64,000 nt of DNA from Aminipila luticellarii (GCF_004103735.1 NZ_CP035281.1:1736001-1800000); one strand, 5' to 3'. Numbered from the stretch's first letter, positions 1 through 8,347 are shown. Made by a program: numbers and translations. Notes: a model not told the origin generated them from the letters alone.

Positions 1-154
1 CTTCCCCAAACTTTCCCGTTGTTCTTATGACCTCAAAAATGTCATCCAGTGTAACTCTTTTATAATCCGGTTTATAGACAGGATGCCGCTCCACTGCCCA
101 AGCGGCACTCCAAAAAATAAAAAGGACGGCCATCGCACCGACTGCCGTCCGCAT
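1..154 (-). CDS. Partial secreted or membrane-anchored protein, Tad-locus distal gene
   Basis: Only the first 51 codons are in the window; the gene runs off the left edge. It begins with an ATG whose complement lies at 152-154, 13 bases after the stop of the preceding pilin-like gene. The N-terminus (MRTAVGAMAVLFIFWSAAWA, then VERHPVYKP) reads as a signal peptide or anchor with a possible AWA cleavage site. A short soluble part follows, including DDIFEVIRTTGKFGE. I do not recognise the family. Position at the end of the pilus operon suggests a secreted accessory protein, which is inference. No strong ribosome site precedes this ATG, so the start is less sure. Confidence 0.55.
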   Translation of the reverse strand, partial: MRTAVGAMAVLFIFWSAAWAVERHPVYKPDYKRVTLDDIFEVIRTTGKFGE

Positions 155-167
155 AAAAGCGTGCGTT

Positions 168-611
168 CTATTTTCCCTCTGGCAATTCATATCGTGCTCT
201 TCTTTCCAAGCTCATCACCTCTATAAAAGGTACCCGGAATAAATCCGCCGTATCCACATGAATTTGTACTGTGACCGCCGGTATTTTATCCGTGTTGTCT
301 GGGGAATATCCCATCTCATCATCTTCGAATACCGCCGTATAAAAGGCCCTTCCCTGTGACAAAGCTTTTGAATTTCTTTTTATGTATGCCAGATAACTTT
401 TAATATATCCGTCTGCCTGCTCATAATCGAACACAACTGTTCCCCTGGAATAGGCTTCTTCCTGCAAGAACAAGGACGCTCCCGCCGCACATTCTTCGGC
501 GGCTTCCTTTAGAAGCAGCTGTTCCTGCCCATAGGCTCCCAAGTCACCCTGAAATACAATGGCGGAAACACTCACCAGCAAGATTCCCAGAAACACAATA
601 AACACTTTCAT
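168..611 (-). CDS. Small TadE/pseudopilin-like membrane-anchored protein
   Basis: A 147-residue protein with one N-terminal hydrophobic segment (MKVFIVFLGILLVSVSAIVF) and a soluble remainder of about 120 residues. That is the shape of TadE/TadF-type minor pilins. The early soluble part (QEQLLLKEAAEECAAGASLF) looks helical, as in pseudopilins that carry an extended N-terminal helix. No class III prepilin cleavage glycine is visible before the hydrophobic stretch. A GGTGGG ribosome site lies six bases before the ATG. It sits 25 bases after the next small pilin-like gene in the Tad operon. The family is not firmly recognised; the pilin role rests on shape and context. Confidence 0.6.
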   Translation of the reverse strand: MKVFIVFLGILLVSVSAIVFQGDLGAYGQEQLLLKEAAEECAAGASLFLQEEAYSRGTVVFDYEQADGYIKSYLAYIKRNSKALSQGRAFYTAVFEDDEMGYSPDNTDKIPAVTVQIHVDTADLFRVPFIEVMSLERRARYELPEGK

Positions 612-636
612 ATTTTACCCACCTAAAAAACTTCTA

Positions 637-1041
637 TTAAACTTTTTCACTGGCGGTATAGCTTTCTATAACATAGTCATAGCTATTGTCTTTATCGGAA
701 ATACCATACACCTTATGCGCCGCCATCAATTCATCCATCTTTACAGTAACCTTATAATAAATGAGCCGCCCTTCTCCGCTGCTGTACCGATACTTTACCT
801 GATCCCCCGTTTCAATACGTATTTTATCCGGAGTAATTCCTGTAAGCCTTGTAATATCCTCTTTTAGTTTTTCCTTGATTCCTTTGGTGAAGTATCCTTC
901 CTGCTTGGCCTCCTCTTTTGCTGCATAGACAGAGGCCTGAATAATGGATGTGACCTGACTGTTTTTTTGATCCAATCCCATTTGCAGCATAAAGAGGATC
1001 AATATGGGCAGTACACCCATCAATACGATAAATTGTTTCAT
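637..1041 (-). CDS. Small TadE/pseudopilin-like membrane-anchored protein
   Basis: A 134-residue protein with an N-terminal hydrophobic segment (MKQFIVLMGVLPILILFMLQ) and a soluble part rich in charged and polar residues. The N-terminal motif MKQ-x-(I/V)-V-L is shared with the two small genes upstream, which suggests related membrane-anchored subunits. The helix after the anchor (SQVTSIIQASVYAAKEEAKQ) fits a pseudopilin stalk. The ATG lies about nine bases after a modest GGAAAG ribosome site. It belongs to the operon carrying the CpaF ATPase and the TadB/TadC platform. Minor pilin or assembly factor is the best guess; the exact family is unknown. Confidence 0.6.
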   Translation of the reverse strand: MKQFIVLMGVLPILILFMLQMGLDQKNSQVTSIIQASVYAAKEEAKQEGYFTKGIKEKLKEDITRLTGITPDKIRIETGDQVKYRYSSGEGRLIYYKVTVKMDELMAAHKVYGISDKDNSYDYVIESYTASEKV

Positions 1042-1082
1042 AGTATATCACTTTCCCCAATACGCTATTTTCCCGCTTTTTT

Positions 1083-1229
1083 CTAAGGGGAATAGGTTCT
1101 GATTTCCGCACCCTGTACCCAAACCTCTTGCAGCGCCGAATAAATACTTTCCTGCCCATTTCCCGCTATCATGTTAAAAATATAGATCCCCAGCATGACC
1201 ATGCTGATCAAAACCACATACTGTTTCAT
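1083..1229 (-). CDS. 48-residue pilin-like membrane peptide
   Basis: A small gene between two larger ones. It starts MKQYVVLISMVMLGIYIFNM, a single hydrophobic helix with the MKQ-x-VVL start shared by its neighbours, and ends in a short polar tail. Its ATG overlaps the stop of the upstream 57-residue gene (ATGA arrangement, start at 1227-1229, upstream stop at 1226-1228), which points to translational coupling. The size and one-helix layout fit a small Flp-type pilin or a pilin partner, without a recognisable leader peptide. No ribosome site of its own is obvious, in keeping with coupling. Function is inferred from context. Confidence 0.6.
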   Translation of the reverse strand: MKQYVVLISMVMLGIYIFNMIAGNGQESIYSALQEVWVQGAEIRTYSP

Positions 1230-1399
1230 GGTTGTCTGCTTTGTCCATTGCTGACAGAGGTCATGTTGTTTGATATGTTGGTAATGGCTTTACTGGTTTT
1301 TTCTCCGATTCCTTCTACGTCATCCTGAAACCCCATAACAATTCCCGCAATAAAAATTCCAAGCGCAATAAATGCGGCTAAAACTATAATTTGTTTCAT
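1226..1399 (-). CDS. 57-residue Flp-like candidate pilin
   Basis: A 57-residue protein: MKQIIVLAAFIALGIFIAGI, then a polar tail with D, E, K and many S/N residues. It has the best ribosome site of the small genes (AGGAGG, seven bases before the ATG), which suggests high translation. It directly follows the TadC-like gene, where the major pilin or a pilin-like protein is often placed. Flp pilins are usually 50-70 residues with one hydrophobic helix; the usual processed Gly and Glu+5 are not seen here. Candidate major subunit, not proven. Confidence 0.6.
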   Translation of the reverse strand: MKQIIVLAAFIALGIFIAGIVMGFQDDVEGIGEKTSKAITNISNNMTSVSNGQSRQP

Positions 1400-1411
1400 T
1401 CAATATCCTCC

Positions 1412-2065
1412 TTAAAAAAGCATTTGTAACACTTCTTTTTGATTAATAAAATACCCCACATAAATAAAGTTAATAAAAATGAAAACCACATTGATGATTA
1501 CCGGAAAATATAACATATCGCTGATGATTTCATCCTTTTTCCGCTGCTGCGTCATTCTTATTTCCTTTATACTTCTCTGATGCGACAACAGGATTTCAGA
1601 GAGTTCAAGGGGATTCACCTCGTCCCACCGCAGTAACAGTCCCGCAAATTCTTTTCCTACGGGAGTTTCCAAATGATCTGCCATGATTTTCTGAGCTTCC
1701 TCTCTTTTATTCACTCTTAAAAGACTCAACATCCTAATATAAACTTCCTGTAGAACCCCATCTCTGTCCGCAAGCTGCTCTATTATAAAATCCGTACCTA
1801 CCTGTTTCCCCCTGTCTATGGAAATAATATTTCTTAAAAAAGATATGGCCTCATAAATCTCCTTATCTGCAAGCTGTTCCTTCCTTCTTCGCTTCCATGC
1901 TCCCAGTCTGCGATTCCAGTTCCCGTTTAGGCTCCATTCCTGAACCGATTTTCGCAGATCTCTTATTGTTCCCCTTTTCAAATAAGTTTTTTCCCGGTAT
2001 AACATGAAATAACCTCCTGCACTGAACAAAGCTATGATCAGTGCGTAAAATGCATATTGAATCAC
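1412..2065 (-). CDS. TadC-like inner-membrane platform protein
   Basis: A 217-residue protein with one hydrophobic segment at each end (residues about 3-22 and 186-210) and a mainly helical cytoplasmic middle. This is a short GspF/TadC arrangement. It follows the TadB-like gene at a 31-base gap. In Tad systems TadB and TadC together form the inner-membrane platform that the CpaF/TadA ATPase works on. It is shorter than typical TadC (about 300 residues). The likely start is GTG with a GGAGGGAGTGA ribosome site just before it. Assigned from size, membrane layout and context; sequence similarity alone is weak to the eye. Confidence 0.65.
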   Translation of the reverse strand: MIQYAFYALIIALFSAGGYFMLYREKTYLKRGTIRDLRKSVQEWSLNGNWNRRLGAWKRRRKEQLADKEIYEAISFLRNIISIDRGKQVGTDFIIEQLADRDGVLQEVYIRMLSLLRVNKREEAQKIMADHLETPVGKEFAGLLLRWDEVNPLELSEILLSHQRSIKEIRMTQQRKKDEIISDMLYFPVIINVVFIFINFIYVGYFINQKEVLQMLF

Positions 2066-2096
2066 TCACTCCCTCCATTTTCCACATGGTTTTGCT

Positions 2097-3035
2097 CTAA
2101 TAATCAAATTTTTGTCTGCTGATTATCTCAATTATTGCAATATTCATCAGAAACATCATGCTGCTCAGCGTGAAGAATAGAAAGCCTTCTTTTGTAAACA
2201 GCTGATTCTGCAAATAATTTTTCATGCTGATTCCTATATATTTGAGAGATATAACTACTGTAAAAACATATAGGAGCGGAATCATATAGACCACAATTCG
2301 GATGGCTTCCGAGTTCAATCTTTTCCTCTCTTCTAAAAGAACTCTCGCATCCCGCAGCTGAACCAAAATATCCTCTATGGCTACAGAAACATCTATACCT
2401 TTTTCCGCCGCCAGACGGATGTTATAAGCAAACATTCTGCTCCAATTCGTGTTGATGACCTTGGCAAATTTATCACTGGCCTGTTTTATTTCTTTTTGAT
2501 TTCCGGCATTTCTGAGCTCTAACAGCATTTTTAATACAAAAGAATTGCTGGATCTTGTATTCTTACTTTCCTGAAGAAGCTTTTCCAGAGCCTCATATAC
2601 ATTAAAATTAGCAATCCGGTATTGATTTAAAAAATTGCCGATGAGCATCTCCCCCTCAAAGCTGCTTTTTCTTCGGATTCCTTCAAATCGTATCCGCAAG
2701 ATCAAATAAGGTGCCAATGCCACAGCTGCGGCCAGAGCCATTGCACTGAATATGGGGAGATTACGGCTGGCTACGCAGGTTACGGTCACATAAAGGACAG
2801 CCATGAATACCATCAGATAGATTCCCTTGATATTTAATGTCGTTTTTACCATACAGTCTATGTGCTTTTCCAGGGCGGAAGGCTCCTTTAGCTGTCTTTT
2901 TCTTTCCCTGAGCCGGTGTCTCATCTTTAATTTTTCCATGAAATTCAGAAAATCTGTTTTATAAGCAACCAGAATCCCTGCCGCAAATACAAGAGATATA
3001 CCGGTCTCAATTAAACTGTTTATGATTTGTTTCAC
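2097..3035 (-). CDS. TadB-like type II/IV secretion platform protein (GspF domain)
   Basis: A 312-residue membrane protein. It has an N-terminal anchor (about residues 8-25), a pair of segments near 75-115, a cytoplasmic helical GspF-like domain (about 125-235, with IANFNVYEALEKLL and IRLAAEKGIDVSVAIEDI) and two C-terminal membrane segments. This is the TadB layout. The gene overlaps the CpaF-like ATPase gene by 29 bases. It likely starts at GTG (3033-3035) with a GGAGGG ribosome site eight bases away. It would anchor the ATPase and pass its motion to pilin insertion. Confident as a Tad platform component. Confidence 0.75.
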   Translation of the reverse strand: MKQIINSLIETGISLVFAAGILVAYKTDFLNFMEKLKMRHRLRERKRQLKEPSALEKHIDCMVKTTLNIKGIYLMVFMAVLYVTVTCVASRNLPIFSAMALAAAVALAPYLILRIRFEGIRRKSSFEGEMLIGNFLNQYRIANFNVYEALEKLLQESKNTRSSNSFVLKMLLELRNAGNQKEIKQASDKFAKVINTNWSRMFAYNIRLAAEKGIDVSVAIEDILVQLRDARVLLEERKRLNSEAIRIVVYMIPLLYVFTVVISLKYIGISMKNYLQNQLFTKEGFLFFTLSSMMFLMNIAIIEIISRQKFDY

Positions 3036-4413
3036 AATGCGTCCCTCCTGTCCCCCAAGGATTTTTGCGAGCCAGCCCTTCTAAAATCTGTGAAAAGCGC
3101 TGAAAGCTTTCCAGATTTTCTTCTTCCCCCGCTGCGGCTTTGCCCTTTCCGATTTTATACCGCCAGCTCCAACTATCTGTAGCGTAATGATAGGCACAAA
3201 TCTGCGTTATGGTGATTTCATCCGTCTCCTTATCCAAAGCTATTTCATAAATGCCTTTCAGCCGTTTCTGGCTTTTATCTCTTAATTGAACAAAGTGGAA
3301 AATGTAATCAAAGCTGTCTGCTGTTCTTTTTGCAATGAGCTTCATATCACCTCCCAGGCTCAGCACAATTTCAGCGGCTACGTCATACGGAAAATTCATG
3401 GGGTTTCTTTCGTGAAAGGTCACTTTTAGCCGTCTTGTCCCCTTACTGGCGATGCGGAGCACCGTATCCAGTGCAAGCCCGTCTCTGGCCTCCGCCATGA
3501 TCAGATAATCGGCATCGCTTCGGAGCAGATGCTTTATGACCGTTTTTAGCTTATCCTCTTTTGCCAGTATTTGAACAATCGGTGCCTTCGGAATTAATTG
3601 ATGCAGACTGATCTCCGGATCCGTTTCCAGCATGACCCCTTCCAGGCTTTCATCTTCATAACTCTGTAATGTTGCCAGAAAAGATGTTTTTCCGCTTTTC
3701 ATAGCTCCCGTAACGGCTACCGAATAGCCTAGCCGGACAATCTCCTTAAAAAGCGGAATACTGTCCCACGGAATGGTTCCCCGCTTTGCCTGCTCTTCAA
3801 AGGTATACTCCGGTATGATATATCTTCTGAAAATAATCACATCCTGCCCTGCCTTTACGGAGGTTCCTCTGAATACGGTTATTCTGGTTCCGTCCAGCGT
3901 ATACAGCTCGTGAAAATCCTTATCTGGGCGCTCTTCGGGCGTCAAAAGGAGAAAAGCTCTAATCAGCTGTTCCCGCCGTTCCTGTGAAATGGTCTGAGGC
4001 TTCAATATCATTTTCCCACTTTCCTGAAAATAAATCCGTTCCCCGATGACCTTGCAGGAACTGCTTTGGGCATACTCTGCCGAAAACCATTCGGCAATCC
4101 CTGCCAGTCCCCAATTTTCATGATATACGGCTTCTTCAAGGCTCTTGTACCATGGGGGATATTCCGTTTCCTCCGCGTGATGCTTCTTTACATAATATTT
4201 TATTTTATTTTTGAAATACAGCACCTCTTTTTCAAAACCTATAATGGCATTTTTCTGTATGGAAAGCATCCGCTGTATATCTTTGTTATCCTCCTCCCAT
4301 TCCTGCTGAAATTCTAAATTGATAAGCTTGCATAAGGTATCAAAATGGAACAGGCTCTTAAATTTCCTCTCTGCCTCTTGGACTAGGAACTGATCTAAAT
4401 AAAATTTTTCCAT
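3007..4413 (-). CDS. cpaF: CpaF/TadA-family pilus assembly ATPase
   Basis: A 468-residue type II/IV secretion ATPase that powers pilin insertion and removal at the cytoplasmic face of the membrane. Visible elements are an N-terminal helical region, a Walker A at GAMKSGKTS (about residue 236), an acidic DPEISLHQL stretch, and a Walker B-like region DYLIMAEARD, as in TadA/CpaF proteins. A histidine element (KVTFHERNP) stands where family members carry the His box. The gene overlaps TadZ upstream by 19 bases and TadB downstream by 29 bases, so the three are likely made together. This is the clearest marker of the Tad system in the locus. Confidence 0.85.
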   Translation of the reverse strand: MEKFYLDQFLVQEAERKFKSLFHFDTLCKLINLEFQQEWEEDNKDIQRMLSIQKNAIIGFEKEVLYFKNKIKYYVKKHHAEETEYPPWYKSLEEAVYHENWGLAGIAEWFSAEYAQSSSCKVIGERIYFQESGKMILKPQTISQERREQLIRAFLLLTPEERPDKDFHELYTLDGTRITVFRGTSVKAGQDVIIFRRYIIPEYTFEEQAKRGTIPWDSIPLFKEIVRLGYSVAVTGAMKSGKTSFLATLQSYEDESLEGVMLETDPEISLHQLIPKAPIVQILAKEDKLKTVIKHLLRSDADYLIMAEARDGLALDTVLRIASKGTRRLKVTFHERNPMNFPYDVAAEIVLSLGGDMKLIAKRTADSFDYIFHFVQLRDKSQKRLKGIYEIALDKETDEITITQICAYHYATDSWSWRYKIGKGKAAAGEEENLESFQRFSQILEGLARKNPWGTGGTHCETNHKQFN

Positions 4414-5174
4414 CGCTTATGTTTCCTTTGTATTTTTATGGAGGGCAGCCCTACCGCCTCAGATATATCGTTCGCGACAGCGGAAATATCCGCCTGATAG
4501 CATGGGGTCTTACATTCCATCAGCGTTTTATGCTCCCGTTCCGCCTGCCGCTCAGAGGACGCTGCTTGAACCGTATAAGCCTTCTCTCTCTGTAAACGGA
4601 GCCTTTCTAAAATGTAGGGGAGCGTATAGGGATCATCTGCATAAAACTTGTTTATAATGAACCCATCGAACCTGATTCCGGCCTTCTCAAACAAAGGGCT
4701 CATTTTTTCATACCGGCTCAAATTGGATTCCAGTTGATCCAGGATCAAATACCGCTTCGCAGCAGCGGACATTCCCCCCAAAGCCAGCCCGTTATCCAGT
4801 TCATTCCCCGTATCTGCTATGATGATTTCAAAGCTGTCCGCCACCGATTCCAATAAATACGTTGCCGAGTCCGGAAAGTAGTACCGCTCTTCCTGCTCGT
4901 GAACAGGGCCTGCCAGTATATGCAAATTTCTTTCATGTTTGCAGTCTCTCACAAAATCTCTGCTCATAAGCAATTTGCTGTCCAACTGTAGTTTAAACTC
5001 ATCGATAGTTTTAACTTCTCCCTTTATAAACTCACTGCTTTTTCTTCCGTTTAAGGCGATAAATAAAACATTGATGTCGCGGTTTTGGGAAGCAATCAGC
5101 TGTGCTGTAGACTGGGCTATCATTGTCACACCTGATTTATGATCTGCACCGTGAAAAACAAACAGGTTCTTCAT
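4395..5174 (-). CDS. TadZ/CpaE-like MinD-superfamily protein with divergent P-loop
   Basis: A 259-residue protein placed between CpaB and CpaF genes, where CpaE/TadZ sits in Tad loci. TadZ proteins mark the pole or site of pilus assembly. The N-terminus (MKNLFVFHGADHKSGVTMIA) aligns with the deviant Walker A of MinD/ParA proteins (KGGxGKT), but the signature lysines are poorly kept, with only KSGVT remaining. A later stretch, FEIIIADTGNELDNG, matches the switch II/Walker B region (D-T-G). It starts four bases before the CpaB stop (overlapping ATGA). ATP binding may be weak or lost. Confidence 0.7.
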   Translation of the reverse strand: MKNLFVFHGADHKSGVTMIAQSTAQLIASQNRDINVLFIALNGRKSSEFIKGEVKTIDEFKLQLDSKLLMSRDFVRDCKHERNLHILAGPVHEQEERYYFPDSATYLLESVADSFEIIIADTGNELDNGLALGGMSAAAKRYLILDQLESNLSRYEKMSPLFEKAGIRFDGFIINKFYADDPYTLPYILERLRLQREKAYTVQAASSERQAEREHKTLMECKTPCYQADISAVANDISEAVGLPSIKIQRKHKRWKNFI

Positions 5175-5824
5175 ATCACATTTTCTCCTTTCTGTATAAT
5201 CAAAAATTTCATTCCCTGCCCTTCTGCCAGTTCCCGGATCTTTTGATAGTCTTTCAGAGAAGCAATAATTTCTACGTGGGATATGACCGAGCTGCTGAAA
5301 TTTCGCTGTAAAATCTCATCACTGATATTTTCTTCCGTACCAATGACCTCCTGTTCATTGGAATCCTTCACATAAGCAACCTGAAAGGTTCCAACGTATA
5401 GTCGTCCGGTGTCATCAAACATATCTATCACGTCGCCTTTTCTAAGAGAACTGCTCCTGCTGTCAATCCAACTATCCTTAATGGAAAAAATTGAAGCTCC
5501 TTCCAATAACAGCTTATTTCTTTTAATGAACATATCCGGAATAACCTGAGCCAGCTTTGGAATATCTTGATGGGCTACCAATCCTTTTATTCTGTAAAAA
5601 TCCTGTGGAGTTATGGCTCCGGGAACGGTACTCTCCGGAATGTTTTTTATTTCCATAAAATCCTTTGCCCGTATAACGGTTCCCCTTTCAATGCTTTCTT
5701 TTGCAACCATTACGCTGTCCATGACCATCTGCTCCCTTCCGGACTTTTCCCACCATATCATGGCCAGTATAGACAGTATAATTAACATAATTCCCAATAA
5801 GGGCCGAATAATCTTTCGCTTCAT
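5171..5824 (-). CDS. cpaB: CpaB/RcpC-like SAF-domain protein
   Basis: A 217-residue protein with an N-terminal membrane anchor (about residues 8-25). A SAF domain follows (about 38-105: VAKESIERGTVIRAKDF, then IPESTVPGAITPQDF and GLVAHQDIPKLAQVIPDMF). This domain is typical of CpaB/RcpC, which in Gram-positives lies outside the membrane and helps pilus assembly. It is the first gene of the operon and has an AGGAGG ribosome site just before the ATG. A fully consensus promoter lies about 50 bases upstream. Length is slightly below usual CpaB. Confidence 0.75.
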   Translation of the reverse strand: MKRKIIRPLLGIMLIILSILAMIWWEKSGREQMVMDSVMVAKESIERGTVIRAKDFMEIKNIPESTVPGAITPQDFYRIKGLVAHQDIPKLAQVIPDMFIKRNKLLLEGASIFSIKDSWIDSRSSSLRKGDVIDMFDDTGRLYVGTFQVAYVKDSNEQEVIGTEENISDEILQRNFSSSVISHVEIIASLKDYQKIRELAEGQGMKFLIIQKGENVI

Positions 5825-5874
5825 GGACTCCTCCTGATTTATAATTTACATTTTTTTACATTCGATTTATCTTT

Positions 5875-5902
5875 ATTATATATGTTTAGCGGCTTTTGTC
5901 AA
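5875..5902 (-). promoter_or_regulatory. Consensus vegetative promoter for the Tad operon
   Basis: On the minus strand a perfect TTGACA (complement at 5897-5902) is followed after 16 bases by a perfect TATAAT (complement at 5875-5880). It is 51 bases before the cpaB ATG. Both hexamers match the sigma-A consensus, so strong basal transcription of the pilus operon is expected unless a repressor acts. Confidence 0.8.
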
Positions 5903-5942
5903 CCATTTTTTTACATAAATTACATATTTTATATTTATTGCT

Positions 5943-6006
5943 TAAAAAAAAGACCTAAAATAAAGTTACCTTTGTACAAAAGCACTTGTAACTCCATTTT
6001 AGGTCC
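5943..6006 (-). terminator. Rho-independent terminator after the nitroreductase gene
   Basis: An 18-base imperfect inverted repeat (5952-5969 with 5988-6005, 16 of 18 paired, 18-base loop) is followed on the minus strand by a run of about eight T. It ends the minus-strand nitroreductase transcript and separates it from the Tad operon promoter. Confidence 0.8.
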
Positions 6007-6052
6007 TTTGATACCGAAATATTGTTCTTTATGATTCTGTCATTTCTATTTT

Positions 6053-6568
6053 TTACACTCTTATAACAAAATCGCTCTTTCTTGGTTTTGCTGAACCCGT
6101 ATCTTGTTCATACCCCAAGATACAATGCCCTATGCCGACATAGTCTTCTCCTAGTCCCCAGACTTTTAGCAGTTCTTTTCCCTCCGGGCTTTCAAATTCT
6201 TCTTTAGCACGGTGTATCCAACAGGAGCCGATACCGATTGCATGTGCGGCATTCATCAGATTTCCAAGTACAAGGCTTCCATCCTCCACATAGGTTACCG
6301 TTTTTCTGTCTGCAAGGACAATGATCACCGTAGGGGCTCCATAAAAAGGATCCATATCCACACCTGCAATTTGTGCGTTCATTTTAGAAAGTTTCCGGAT
6401 GATCTCCCGGTTTTGTACTGCCACTATGACCGGTGACTGGGCGCCCATACCACTGGGTGCATACGTACCGGCCTCCAGTATTTCATTCAGTTCTTCCTCT
6501 TTTATCTGCTCTACCCGGTATTTTCTGCAGCTTCTTCTGGTTTTTAGATCTTGTAAGGTCGACTTCAT
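6053..6568 (-). CDS. Nitroreductase-family flavoprotein
   Basis: A 171-residue protein of the FMN-dependent nitroreductase family. The N-terminal signature RRSCRKYRVEQI, the AGTYAPSGMGAQSPV segment and the C-terminal CWIHRAKEEF and GIGHCILGYE regions match. Such enzymes reduce nitro compounds, quinones or flavins with NAD(P)H; the natural substrate cannot be told. Length is typical of the short forms. A strong ribosome site (GGAGGGG) precedes the ATG. The gene is transcribed alone, divergent from the ABC-F gene and closed by its own terminator. Confidence 0.85.
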   Translation of the reverse strand: MKSTLQDLKTRRSCRKYRVEQIKEEELNEILEAGTYAPSGMGAQSPVIVAVQNREIIRKLSKMNAQIAGVDMDPFYGAPTVIIVLADRKTVTYVEDGSLVLGNLMNAAHAIGIGSCWIHRAKEEFESPEGKELLKVWGLGEDYVGIGHCILGYEQDTGSAKPRKSDFVIRV

Positions 6569-6631
6569 TTCTTATCCCCTCCTTCAATTCATATTCATTT
6601 ATAGTATATCACATAAATAGAATTATTAGCA

Positions 6632-6660
6632 TTGACTTTTAGCTGTTTTGCCCATAAAAT
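6632..6660 (+). promoter_or_regulatory. Promoter of the ABC-F gene
   Basis: TTGACT at 6632-6637 and TAAAAT at 6655-6660 are separated by 17 bases, 56 bases before the ABC-F start. It is a good sigma-A match and lies in the divergent region shared with the nitroreductase gene. Confidence 0.6.
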
Positions 6661-6715
6661 AATATGAGTTCGCCATGTTGTTCATGGCTGAATCTTAAAA
6701 AGAATGGAGTTCATT

Positions 6716-8269
6716 ATGAGTTTATTAATAGTAGAAAATGTATCCCACGGCTTTGGCGGCAGAACCATATTAGAAGATGCTTCTTTTCGCCTGCTGAAAG
6801 GAGAGCACGTCGGTCTAATCGGAGCTAACGGAGAGGGAAAGTCCACCTTTCTAAACATTATCATTGGAAATATACAGCCGGATGAAGGAAAAGTGGAATG
6901 GTCAAAAAACGTTACAGTGGGCTATCTGGATCAGCACTCTTCGCTGAAATCAGGCATGACGATCCGGGATGTCCTTCGGGAGGCTTTCAAAAATATGTTC
7001 GAGCTGGAGAAAAAGATGCTTTCCATGTACGATCAGATGGCGGATGAAAATGCCGACGTAGATGCCTTGATGGAAGAAGCAGGGGAAATACAGCAAATTT
7101 TAGACCACAGCGGTTTTTACACCATCGATGCTAAAATCAACGAAATAGCCGGAGGCCTGGGTCTGGCTTCCATCGGATTGGACAAGGATGTCTCCGAGCT
7201 CTCCGGTGGGCAGAGGACCAAGGTTCTGCTAACAAAGCTTTTATTAGAAGACCCTTCTATTCTCCTGCTGGACGAACCCACCAACTATTTAGATTTTGAA
7301 CATATCGAATGGCTGAAAAGATACCTTCAGGAATATGAAAATGCCTTTATTTTGATTTCTCACGATGTGGAATTCCTGAATTCTGTGGTAAATGTGATTT
7401 ATCACGTCAATAACGGGGAATTGACCCGATATACCGGTGACTACGATAATTTCCTTCACATGCATGAGATCAAGCAAAAACAGCAGGAGCGGGCATACGA
7501 ACGTCAACAGGCTGAAATTGAACGAATGGAGGATTTTATCGCCAGAAACAAGGCTCGGGTTGCCACCAGAGGCATGGCAAACAGCCGTCAGAAAATGCTG
7601 GATCGAATCGAAGTGATTGAAAAGCCCCGGGAAAAACCGAAGCCGTCTTTTCAGTTCAGGGAAGCCAGAACCCCCAGCAGATATCTGGTTCAGACAAAAG
7701 ATCTTATCCTTGGTTACAGCGAGCCTCTTACCAAGCCTCTGAACTTTGAAATAGAACGGGGTATGAAGCTGGCTATTACCGGAACAAACGGCCTTGGAAA
7801 GACCACGCTCTTGAAAACGATTTTAGGTAAGATCAAGGCATTGGGAGGAACCGCTGAGCTGGGTGATTACCTTGCTCCCGGCTATTTTGAGCAGGAAGCG
7901 GGAAGAGACAGTGAAATCACCGCTCTGGACTATATCTGGAGCAAGTTTCCTTCCTATACAAACGGAGAAGTCCGTGCTGCTCTGGCAAAATGCGGATTGA
8001 CCACAGAGCACATCACTAGTCAGATGCGAGTCCTGAGCGGCGGAGAAAATGCCAAAGTACGTCTCTGCGAACTCATGCAAAAGGAAGCCAACTGGTTAAT
8101 TTTGGATGAGCCGACAAATCATTTAGATGTGGAAGCCAAGGAGGAGCTGAAAAAGGCTTTAATGGAATATAAAGGCTCGATCCTTCTGGTCTGTCATGAG
8201 CCCCTGTTTTATGAGGATTGGGTGACCGACGTATGGAATGTGGAGGATTGGACATTAAAAATCGTATAA
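6716..8269 (+). CDS. ABC-F family ATPase (translation factor type)
   Basis: A 517-residue protein with two ABC ATPase domains and no membrane segments, the ABC-F layout. The first Walker A is GANGEGKST (near residue 36) and the first signature is LSGGQRTKV, with DEPTNYLD. The linker is charged and helical (RARVA-type, ARVATRGMANSRQKM). The second Walker A is GTNGLGKTT, with LSGGENAKVR and DEPTNHLD. ABC-F proteins bind the ribosome; some act in translation, others protect from antibiotics, and the subgroup here cannot be fixed. The start at 6716 is chosen because GGAG sits six bases before it; an ATG at 6704 lacks a site. Confidence 0.9.
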   Translation: MSLLIVENVSHGFGGRTILEDASFRLLKGEHVGLIGANGEGKSTFLNIIIGNIQPDEGKVEWSKNVTVGYLDQHSSLKSGMTIRDVLREAFKNMFELEKKMLSMYDQMADENADVDALMEEAGEIQQILDHSGFYTIDAKINEIAGGLGLASIGLDKDVSELSGGQRTKVLLTKLLLEDPSILLLDEPTNYLDFEHIEWLKRYLQEYENAFILISHDVEFLNSVVNVIYHVNNGELTRYTGDYDNFLHMHEIKQKQQERAYERQQAEIERMEDFIARNKARVATRGMANSRQKMLDRIEVIEKPREKPKPSFQFREARTPSRYLVQTKDLILGYSEPLTKPLNFEIERGMKLAITGTNGLGKTTLLKTILGKIKALGGTAELGDYLAPGYFEQEAGRDSEITALDYIWSKFPSYTNGEVRAALAKCGLTTEHITSQMRVLSGGENAKVRLCELMQKEANWLILDEPTNHLDVEAKEELKKALMEYKGSILLVCHEPLFYEDWVTDVWNVEDWTLKIV

Positions 8270-8298
8270 TGGATAACTTTTCCTGCACCTACGAGCGG

Positions 8299-8347
8299 TA
8301 AAAAAAGAGAGATCAGACTGCAAGCAGTCTGATCTCTCTTTTTTTAC
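8299..8347. terminator. Bidirectional terminator between ABC-F gene and rpe
   Basis: A perfect stem (AGAGAGATCAGACTG paired with CAGTCTGATCTCTCT, short loop) is flanked by A-rich sequence on the left and T-rich sequence on the right. It can stop both the plus-strand ABC-F transcript and the long minus-strand rpe operon. Confidence 0.9.

Noticed and set aside
559-867. Plus-strand open frame of 102 codons
   Set aside because: Antisense to two clear minus-strand pilin-like genes and has no ribosome site; a shadow.
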